A stretch of 18,472 nt of DNA from DATBMY01 sp036554605 (lineage in GTDB: Bacteria > Acidobacteriota > Blastocatellia > UBA7656). Each line of letters begins with the position of its first letter. The stretch's first letter is position 1. A program made the translations under genes and the position numbers. Of the stretch, positions 6,059 through 12,135 are shown piece by piece. Below the pieces are notes generated by a model. It did no database searches. It was not told where the DNA came from and worked only from the letters and a program-made list of their open reading frames with translations. The DNA lies in the NCBI GenBank assembly GCA_036554605.1, contig DATBMY010000477.1, positions 1 through 18,472 of the forward strand, read 5' to 3'.

Positions 6059-7141
6059 CTATTTCAAGTTTATAAGCTCATGTTTCAGGACGGGCGCGAG
6101 CCGCGCCGCAACCGCGCTCTTTACCTCGGGCAGGGGGATATCCATACATTCCCAGTGCCAGCACTTGCGCCTGTGGCAGGAGGTCCGGCACCACAGATCG
6201 CGCCCCACCGCGATGTCTTCATTTTGGAACGGGCCGTTCCTTTCGGGCGAAGTCGGGCCGTATATTCCTACGATGGGTGTGCCGCAAGCCGCCGCTATGT
6301 GCAGCGGGCCCGTGTCGCCTCCGATGAAGATTCGCGCGCGCCGGGCAAGAGCGACGAACTGCTTTATCGTCGAAGGCAACATCCGCGCAGAGCGGGTTCT
6401 CGACGAGCGCGCGACTCTTTCGGCGAGCGGCTCTTCGCCCGGCCCATAAGTGATAAAAGAAGCCAGCCGGCACTCTTTATAAAGCCAGTCCGCAAGCTCG
6501 CCGAAAGATTCCGCGGGCCATAGCTTGGTCTGCCAGCCGCCGCCCGGATTGATTATAGCGAAATCAGTCTCCACCGCCCTCGTCGCGCTCTCGACATACT
6601 CCTGGTCGTCGTCCGGTACGTATATAGGAAATTCGTATCTTCCGCGCGAGATGCTTTCACTCGGAGCGGCGATTGCCTGCCTGGCAAGCGCGAGGTTTTT
6701 TTCAATAACGTGCTCGATCCCGGATGTCTTCACCTGCTCGGTAAGGAGAAGTCGACTGGGCTTTTCGCGCAGGTCGGCCGTCTCGAACCCCACGCGTTTT
6801 TTCGCTCCCGCCGCGTAAGCCACTAGCCCCGATTTGATCAGCCCTTGAAAATCTATGGCAATGTCGAACCGGTCCATGTCTCCCGCCGCGGTGCGCAGAG
6901 CAGCTATGGTCGATTTAACTTCGGCGCGCGTGTGGCGGGCGAATAGCTCTTTTCGCCACGAGCGCGTGTCAAGCTCGATCAAGCGGTCGATTGCGGGAGA
7001 TTCTTTGAGGATGTCGCTTGCTCGCCGCTCGACCGCCCAGTAGATACGGGCATCGGGGAGCGCCCGCCTTATAAAAGCCGCGGCCGGCAGCGTGTGCACC
7101 ACATCGCCAATAGAGCTGAGTTTGACTATGAGGATTCGCAT
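6059..7141 (-). CDS. ADP-heptose:LPS heptosyltransferase (glycosyltransferase family 9)
   Basis: A 360-residue cytoplasmic GT9 enzyme that adds heptose to the lipid A-KDO core of lipopolysaccharide. The N-terminus MRILIVKLSSIGDVVHTLPA is almost the textbook start of heptosyltransferase I (WaaC), with Asp13 in the GD motif. The C-terminal nucleotide-sugar site shows INPGGGWQTKLWP (197-209) and FIGGDTGPLHIAAACGTPI (272-290), followed by GIYGPTSP. Near the end, four cysteines (C318, C322, C327, C332) form a tight cluster. Upstream in-frame starts (to 7216) would add 25 residues lacking family similarity and are rejected. First gene of a three-gene minus-strand operon, divergent from dxr. WaaC is likelier than WaaF from the N-terminus, but I leave the symbol blank. 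Confidence 0.88.
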   Translation of the reverse strand: MRILIVKLSSIGDVVHTLPAAAFIRRALPDARIYWAVERRASDILKESPAIDRLIELDTRSWRKELFARHTRAEVKSTIAALRTAAGDMDRFDIAIDFQGLIKSGLVAYAAGAKKRVGFETADLREKPSRLLLTEQVKTSGIEHVIEKNLALARQAIAAPSESISRGRYEFPIYVPDDDQEYVESATRAVETDFAIINPGGGWQTKLWPAESFGELADWLYKECRLASFITYGPGEEPLAERVARSSRTRSARMLPSTIKQFVALARRARIFIGGDTGPLHIAAACGTPIVGIYGPTSPERNGPFQNEDIAVGRDLWCRTSCHRRKCWHWECMDIPLPEVKSAVAARLAPVLKHELINLK

Positions 7142-7157
7142 CCGAAAGTAAGCCGGA

Positions 7158-7163
7158 ATTATA
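7158..7163 (-). promoter_or_regulatory. -10 box of the heptosyltransferase operon
   Basis: TATAAT on the minus strand, 16 bases before the ATG at 7141, predicts a leader of about 10 bases. No Shine-Dalgarno precedes the start. A TGACAT 18 bases upstream is a weak -35. Confidence 0.45.
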
Positions 7164-7203
7164 TCACCCAACGCCCCCGGCATGTCAGCCTCGGGTTCGG
7201 CCA

Positions 7204-7233
7204 CTGACAAGGGCAAGGACGGCGTGTTAGAAT
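7204..7233 (+). promoter_or_regulatory. Sigma-70-like promoter of dxr
   Basis: CTGACA (7204-7209), 18-base spacer, TAGAAT (7228-7233). Transcription would start near 7240, only about 11 bases before the ATG. It lies back to back with the heptosyltransferase promoter, and its position inside a longer upstream frame supports the ATG at 7251 as the true dxr start. Confidence 0.6.
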
Positions 7234-7250
7234 CCGGCCATCAAAGTCTT

Positions 7251-8432
7251 ATGAAAAGTGTAAGCATTCTTGGATCAACCGGCTCGATAGGCCAGAGCAC
7301 CCTCTCAGTCATACAATCGCTTTCGAATCAATTTCGTGTCGTCGCGCTCGCGGCGGGGCGCGACCTGGAAGGGCTTGCCCGGCAGGCGGCCACCTTCAGG
7401 CCGAGGCTCGTATCTGTGGCCGAAGAGCGCGACCGTTCGGAGCTAGCCGAACGGCTGCGCGCGGCCGGGGTCGCTCCGCTGCCGGAAATCGCCTGGGGCG
7501 AGCAAGGATTGATAGATGTCGCCTGTTGCGATGACGCGGAAACGGTCGTCTCGGCGACCGTCGGCGCGGTCGGCTTTTTGCCTACTTACAGGGCGCTCAA
7601 GCTCGGCCGCAGGGTCTGTCTCGCCAACAAGGAGACGCTGGTGATGGCGGGCGAGCTTATGACTCGCGCCGCCCGAGAATCGGGCGCGGAGCTATTGCCG
7701 GTCGATAGCGAGCACAACGCGCTGCATCAATGCCTGCGCGGCGAGAAGACGGATGAGGTAAAACGGCTGATACTGACCGCATCGGGCGGCCCGTTTCGCG
7801 AAAAGTCTCTCTCCGAGATGCGCGAGGCAACGGTCGAAGAGGCCCTGGCGCACCCGACGTGGCAGATGGGCTCAAAGATCACGATCGATTCGGCGACCTT
7901 GATGAACAAGGGGCTGGAGGTGATAGAGGCGGGCTGGCTTTTTGGCTTTTCGCCCGACTCAATATCGGTCATCGTTCATCCTCAATCCATAGTCCATTCG
8001 ATGATCGAGATGGTCGATGGATCCGTACTGGCCCAGCTTGGCGTGACCGACATGAGGCTGATGATACAGTACGCGCTCACGTACCCTGAAAGGCTCGCGA
8101 CCGAGCTTGCGCCGCTCGGGTTTGAGAAGCTCTCGCGGCTTGAATTCTACGAGCCCGATTTTGAGCGCTTCCCATGCCTTTCTCTCGCCTACGACGCGAT
8201 GCGCGAAGGCGGCACGATGCCCGCGACTTTGAGCGCGGCCAACGAAGTCGCCGTCCAGGCGTTTTTGGACCGCCGCATCGGATTTATGGATATACCGCGC
8301 GTTATCTCTACGACCATCGAGGCCCATCAAACGCAAGCCTGCTCGAGCATCGAGGCGGTGATCGAAGCCGACCGCTGGGCGCGAGCGCGGGCCGAGGAGG
8401 CCATAAGCGGCAGTCGCGTCTTTATCTCCTAA
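7251..8432 (+). CDS. dxr: 1-deoxy-D-xylulose 5-phosphate reductoisomerase
   Basis: A 393-residue enzyme, the usual length. It converts 1-deoxy-D-xylulose 5-phosphate to 2-C-methyl-D-erythritol 4-phosphate with NADPH and a divalent metal, the first committed step of the MEP isoprenoid pathway. Visible motifs are the NADPH-binding SILGSTGSIGQSTL (5-18), ANKETLVMAG (125-134), the metal site VDSEHNALHQ (D152, E154), LTASGGPF (175-182), the substrate-closing loop HPTWQMGSKITIDSATLMNK (201-220) with metal ligand E223 just after, and VHPQSIVHSMIE (242-253). All key residues are present. The start at 7251 gives the canonical N-terminus; the longer frame from 7182 adds unrelated residues and overlaps the promoter. 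No Shine-Dalgarno is seen and the predicted leader is very short. Also called ispC. Confidence 0.97.
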   Translation: MKSVSILGSTGSIGQSTLSVIQSLSNQFRVVALAAGRDLEGLARQAATFRPRLVSVAEERDRSELAERLRAAGVAPLPEIAWGEQGLIDVACCDDAETVVSATVGAVGFLPTYRALKLGRRVCLANKETLVMAGELMTRAARESGAELLPVDSEHNALHQCLRGEKTDEVKRLILTASGGPFREKSLSEMREATVEEALAHPTWQMGSKITIDSATLMNKGLEVIEAGWLFGFSPDSISVIVHPQSIVHSMIEMVDGSVLAQLGVTDMRLMIQYALTYPERLATELAPLGFEKLSRLEFYEPDFERFPCLSLAYDAMREGGTMPATLSAANEVAVQAFLDRRIGFMDIPRVISTTIEAHQTQACSSIEAVIEADRWARARAEEAISGSRVFIS

Positions 8433-8435
8433 CGC

Positions 8436-8460
8436 GCGGTGGCCCGGCACGCTTTTTATT
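8436..8460 (+). terminator. Probable terminator after dxr
   Basis: A short G+C-rich hairpin (8436-8441 with 8448-8452, one bulged base) is followed by TTTTTATT (8453-8460), directly after the dxr stop. A second weak inverted repeat, GCGGTG/CACCGC (8488-8493, 8506-8511), follows. This suggests rseP is not simply read through from dxr. Confidence 0.5.
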
Positions 8461-8603
8461 CTTATGATTTCGTTCTAAACTGACCCGGCGGTGCGCAACC
8501 GTAGACACCGCTTCCCGCGCTAAGATAAACTTATGTCTAAGCTGCGGCTCGGATGGGCTTCTTTTCGAGGCCGAAGGACGGGAGCGGTTGTTTCAGAATG
8601 GTT

Positions 8604-8620
8604 GAGGAGATTTAGTTTTG
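8604..8620 (+). promoter_or_regulatory. Ribosome binding site and TTG start of rseP
   Basis: GAGGAGA (8604-8610) lies 7 bases before TTG at 8618-8620, and no ATG or GTG at a suitable place gives the family's N-terminus. Confidence 0.7.
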
Positions 8621-10015
8621 GCAAGTTTACTTCAAACTCTTATCGTTTTTGCCCTCGTACTTGGGGCGATGGTCGTCATACACGAATTCGGCCATTTTAT
8701 AGTAGCAAAGCTATTCGGCATTCGCGTCGAAACCTTCAGCGTCGGTTTTGGCAAAAGGATATGGGGATTCAAGCGCGGCGACACCGATTATCGTTTGAGC
8801 CTGATCCCGCTTGGCGGCTACGTCAAGATGGCGGGCGAGAACCTTGACGAAAAGATAACCGGGGCGCCCGACGAATTCATGTCGAAGCCAAAGTGGCAGC
8901 GTTTCTGCGTAGCCGTGGCGGGCCCGGCGATGAATATATTGACGGCGCTGATGATCCCGGCCGTGATAGCGATGGTCCATCATGAGGTTCCGGCATACGT
9001 CAACAGGCCCGCGCTCGTAAAAGCGGTCGAGCCTGAATCGCCCGCGGAAGCGGCGGGGCTTAAGCCGGGCGACCTGATAGTGAGCGTCGAAGGGGTGGAA
9101 AATCCCACCTGGCGCGACGTCCAGGATAAAGTGCTCGTCAATTTCGATCACGACCTGCCGCTTACGATTAAGCGCGGTGAAGAGATAAGGCAGGTAACGG
9201 TTCGCACCGGCTCGAAAGGGAGCGGGCAGGACCAGATAGGCTACGCGGGGTTCAAACCCGAAGATACGAGAATTGTGGTAAGAGATCTGACGCCGGACGG
9301 CGCGGGCGCGGCGGCCGGGCTTCATCCGGGCGATAACATTGTCGCGATAAATGGCACGCGGGTCGAGCAGAGCCGTTACGGCATAGAGAAAGTCGTAGGG
9401 ATGATACGCGACAGCAACGGCCAGCCGGTTACGCTCAGCGTGATGCGCGACGACCAGCGGCTTGATATAACCGCCGCCCCGCAGATTGTCGACGGAGTCT
9501 ACCGCCTCGGCTTTACGAGCGCGACGACTCCCTTCGAGATGGTCAACGAGCGGCTCGGGCCTGTCGATGCGCTCAAGTATTCCGTTGAGACAAACCTCCG
9601 GGTCATACAGTTGACCGGAACGGCGCTCGGACAGGTCTTCACCGGCAAGCGCGCGGCCGGCGATACGCTAAGCGGCCCCATAGGTATTGCCGGAATAGTT
9701 GGCGAGGCGAGCAAGCACGGCGTAATCGAGGTCCTGGGGTTGATGGGATTTCTCTCGCTTAACCTCGGCCTCTTAAATCTGCTGCCCATCCCGGTCCTCG
9801 ACGGCGGGCTTATCTTCATGCTCGGGCTTGAGGCGCTGCTTGGTCTTTTTGGATTATCGCTCACGCTCAAGATCAAGGAGCGTATGATGCAGGTCGGATT
9901 CGTGATGCTGATGCTGCTGATGGGCTTCGTGATATTCAACGATATATCGAAGCTGATCCCCGGCCGCTCAACAAGCCCGCCCGCACAGGTGGAACAGGCA
10001 AAGCCCACTCAATAG
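8618..10015 (+). CDS. rseP: RIP site-2 metalloprotease RseP
   Basis: A 465-residue inner-membrane zinc protease of family M50 that cuts transmembrane segments, classically of anti-sigma factors and signal-peptide remnants. The zinc site HEFGH (H22, E23, H26) sits in the first membrane helix and the third ligand D395 in NLLPIPVLDGG (387-397). The membrane-edge strand LSLIPLGGYVKMAGE (60-74) is typical. Two PDZ domains follow one another at about 126-200 (SPAEAAGLKPGDLIVSVEG) and 210-290 (AAAGLHPGDNIVAINGTRV), matching the tandem-PDZ type rather than the single-PDZ Bacillus type. The C-terminal tail is hydrophilic and proline-rich. It starts at TTG behind a strong Shine-Dalgarno. It lies just after dxr, a pairing seen in many bacteria. 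A hairpin terminator follows. Confidence 0.95.
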   Translation: MASLLQTLIVFALVLGAMVVIHEFGHFIVAKLFGIRVETFSVGFGKRIWGFKRGDTDYRLSLIPLGGYVKMAGENLDEKITGAPDEFMSKPKWQRFCVAVAGPAMNILTALMIPAVIAMVHHEVPAYVNRPALVKAVEPESPAEAAGLKPGDLIVSVEGVENPTWRDVQDKVLVNFDHDLPLTIKRGEEIRQVTVRTGSKGSGQDQIGYAGFKPEDTRIVVRDLTPDGAGAAAGLHPGDNIVAINGTRVEQSRYGIEKVVGMIRDSNGQPVTLSVMRDDQRLDITAAPQIVDGVYRLGFTSATTPFEMVNERLGPVDALKYSVETNLRVIQLTGTALGQVFTGKRAAGDTLSGPIGIAGIVGEASKHGVIEVLGLMGFLSLNLGLLNLLPIPVLDGGLIFMLGLEALLGLFGLSLTLKIKERMMQVGFVMLMLLMGFVIFNDISKLIPGRSTSPPAQVEQAKPTQ

Positions 10016-10025
10016 GTGCCGAATT

Positions 10026-10060
10026 GCCCTTGCGACGATCGAAGCCCGCGTCGCAAGGGC
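10026..10060 (+). terminator. Hairpin terminator after rseP
   Basis: A perfect 12-bp stem (GCCCTTGCGACG at 10026-10037, CGTCGCAAGGGC at 10049-10060) closes an 11-base loop, 10 bases after the rseP stop. A short T run (TTTT) comes 7 bases later. Confidence 0.75.
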
Positions 10061-10141
10061 ATATCAGTTTTCAGTCGTAGCCCCTGATAGCAATAGCAAA
10101 TTAACGGCCTCCTCTCCCAGGCAATGAACTAGAGGAAGATC

Positions 10142-11809
10142 ATGAAGAAGTCTCTGGTCGCCATGCTCGTCTTATCATTCGCGGCTCTCATCATTCCTAC
10201 GATTACCGCCCGGCCGAATGCGGCCCGAAGGCCAGATCGCCGTTACGCGCAGGACCAGATTCTGGTCAAACTCAAAGAGAACATCGAACCGCGGGAGGCT
10301 CTTGGAAGCGAATTCGTAACGCGGGCCGGGGCGATCCGCCTCGAACGGCTCGGGCGCGCAATCGCGGGAGGGGAGTTTCTCGTCCAGCTGGACGGCAACA
10401 TCCCGGTAGAAGAGGCCGTGCGCCAGGCGCAATCAAGCCCGCTCGTAGAGTATGCCGAACCGAACTACATACTGCGCGCGGCCGCGACCCCTAATGATTC
10501 CATGTTCGATGAGCAATGGGGCCTGCTGAACTCGGGAATAAACGGGAAGGCCGGCGCCGATATAGGGGCGACTCGCGCGTGGGATATAACGACGGGAAGC
10601 GCCAGCGTAGTCGTGGCCGTGATCGACACGGGCGCGGCCGTCGGCCACCCGGACCTTGCCGCGAACGCCTGGGTCAACCCCGGTGAAATTCCCGGCAACG
10701 GCATCGATGACGATAATAACAACTTCATTGACGACGTAAACGGGTGGAACTTTTACGCGAACAACAACCGCCCGGCGGAGGCGGCCTTCGAGAACTCGCA
10801 CGGCACGCACGTGGCCGGAATAATCGGCGCGGCCGGTAACAACGGCCTGGGCGTGGCGGGCGTGGCCTGGCATGTCAAAATCATGACGGTAAAGTTTTTG
10901 GGCGGGGCTGATCTGGAAGGGACGACCGCCGACGCGATCAGATCAATCGAGTACGTTATCGATCAGAGAAAAGCAGGCGTCAACGTACGAGCGATCAACG
11001 CGAGCTGGGCCGGGCCGGACGGAGCGCAATCGCTCAGGCGCGCCATAAAGAAAGCCGGCGACCAGGGAATACTATTTGTCTGCGCGGCAGGCAACGAGGC
11101 CAACGACCTCGACAGCACGGATGATGATTTTGAAGGTCTCGCCGAGTATCCGGCCGCATGGAGCGTCGAACTTAATTCGATTATCTCGGTGGCGTCGCTC
11201 GACCGCAGCGATAATCGTTCGAGCTTTTCAAGCTACGGCCATACGAAAGTACAGGTCGGCGCGCCGGGAAGCTCGATATGGAGCACCGCTCCAGGGGGCG
11301 GTTACGACCTCAGCGCGGGCACGTCACAGGCCGCGCCACACGTGACGGGAATCGCCGCGCTGCTGTGGAGCGCCGAGCCCGGGCTCGCGCCCTCCGAGGT
11401 CCGCGATCGAATAATCAGGACCGCCGAGCCGATTGCTTCGCTCGCCAGCCGGACCGTAAGCTCCGGACGAGCGAGCGCCTTTAATGCGCTTATGAACAGC
11501 GTCCCCGGGCGTCCGCAAACGCCCGCAATCGGCACGGTCAGCACCAATAAGAAATTCCTGACCGTCGACGGGATAGGCTTTGCTCCGGGCAGGTCAGTGA
11601 TAGAAGTCAACGGCGTCGCGATAACTAAAAGCCATAAATTCGATAGCGATTACCGGCTTGCCGACGGCTCGAACACGCGCATTAAAGTCAAGCTCAAGAA
11701 GTCCGGCATCGCGGAGTTCTTCCCGCTTTTTACTGCTGTGAGCGTGACAGTATTTGATCCGGTTACCCACGAACGGTCGGCCGTGCTGCGTTATACGAGA
11801 AGGCAGTAA
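10142..11809 (+). CDS. Secreted subtilisin-like serine protease (S8 family)
   Basis: A 555-residue preproprotease. A signal peptide covers about residues 1-23 (KKSLVAMLVLSFAALIIP core), followed by an I9-type propeptide at about 38-110 (DQILVKLKEN to VEYAEPNYI). The S8 catalytic domain spans about 115-450. It shows the complete triad, D162 in VVAVIDTG, H220 in HGTHVAG and S395 in GTSQAAPH, plus oxyanion-hole N318 in CAAGNEA. The stretch NGIDDDNNNFIDDVNGWNF (187-205, Asp/Asn-rich) resembles calcium-binding inserts of related proteases. A C-terminal beta-rich domain of about 100 residues (from PAIGTVSTNKKF) looks like an IPT/TIG-type fold. GAGGAAG before the ATG supports the start. The enzyme is expected outside the cell or in the periplasm. 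Target unknown. A small gene follows 20 bases later. Confidence 0.93.
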   Translation: MKKSLVAMLVLSFAALIIPTITARPNAARRPDRRYAQDQILVKLKENIEPREALGSEFVTRAGAIRLERLGRAIAGGEFLVQLDGNIPVEEAVRQAQSSPLVEYAEPNYILRAAATPNDSMFDEQWGLLNSGINGKAGADIGATRAWDITTGSASVVVAVIDTGAAVGHPDLAANAWVNPGEIPGNGIDDDNNNFIDDVNGWNFYANNNRPAEAAFENSHGTHVAGIIGAAGNNGLGVAGVAWHVKIMTVKFLGGADLEGTTADAIRSIEYVIDQRKAGVNVRAINASWAGPDGAQSLRRAIKKAGDQGILFVCAAGNEANDLDSTDDDFEGLAEYPAAWSVELNSIISVASLDRSDNRSSFSSYGHTKVQVGAPGSSIWSTAPGGGYDLSAGTSQAAPHVTGIAALLWSAEPGLAPSEVRDRIIRTAEPIASLASRTVSSGRASAFNALMNSVPGRPQTPAIGTVSTNKKFLTVDGIGFAPGRSVIEVNGVAITKSHKFDSDYRLADGSNTRIKVKLKKSGIAEFFPLFTAVSVTVFDPVTHERSAVLRYTRRQ

Positions 11810-11829
11810 AATCCGGTCGGAGGCAAGTG

Positions 11830-12129
11830 ATGGACGATATAAAGCCCGCGACAATTGGCGACCCTTTGATTCAACTTATTAAATCGTCGCTTGTCGCGGG
11901 CAATCCGCCCGCGGGCGGCCAGGTTGTGCTCTATACGTCGTTTGGCGTAGTACGCGGCCGGACGGGCATTCACTTCGCCCAGACCCTTTCAAGCGCCAGG
12001 GATTCACAAGGCGGCGTTATCGAGCTTGATGACGTTACGGTCGAGCATTATTCGAATCACTTGCCGACAGCAACTTTCTCTCGCCTGTATGTCAGACTGA
12101 CAGACGTGCTCGGGTTCGCCATCACCTGA
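11830..12129 (+). CDS. Small conserved-looking protein of unknown function
   Basis: A 99-residue protein starting at ATG 11830, with GGAGG (11819-11823) 6 bases before it; a GTG three bases earlier is too close to the ribosome site. I do not recognise a family. There is no signal peptide or membrane segment, so it is probably cytoplasmic. After a short helical-looking N-terminus (GDPLIQLIKSSLVAG), the rest is predicted by eye to be beta-rich: QVVLYTSFGVVRGRTG, GGVIELDDVTVEHY, FSRLYVRLTDVLGFAIT. Such a run of short strands could be a small barrel, but this is a guess. It lies 20 bases after the protease gene in the same direction, so the two are probably co-transcribed. It converges on the phosphatase gene with six bases between the stops. 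Confidence 0.7.
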   Translation: MDDIKPATIGDPLIQLIKSSLVAGNPPAGGQVVLYTSFGVVRGRTGIHFAQTLSSARDSQGGVIELDDVTVEHYSNHLPTATFSRLYVRLTDVLGFAIT

Positions 12130-12135
12130 TCGAAG

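Noticed and set aside
5826..6449. A 207-residue plus-strand open frame
   Set aside because: Antisense across two well-supported minus-strand genes and their junction; no protein-like features.
7142..7216. N-terminal extension of the heptosyltransferase to base 7216
   Set aside because: The extra 25 residues do not resemble the family, and they cover the -10 box. MRILIVKLSSIGD at 7141 is the canonical start.
7959..8450. A 163-residue minus-strand open frame
   Set aside because: Antisense to dxr, which has all its catalytic motifs.
8478..8511. Possible rseP promoter (CTGACC, TAGACA) with a GCGGTG/CACCGC repeat
   Set aside because: The hexamers are weak and the repeat short. I could not tell promoter, terminator remnant and chance apart.
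8711..9325. A 204-residue minus-strand open frame
   Set aside because: Antisense to rseP, rich in Arg and His as typical for shadows of G+C-rich genes.
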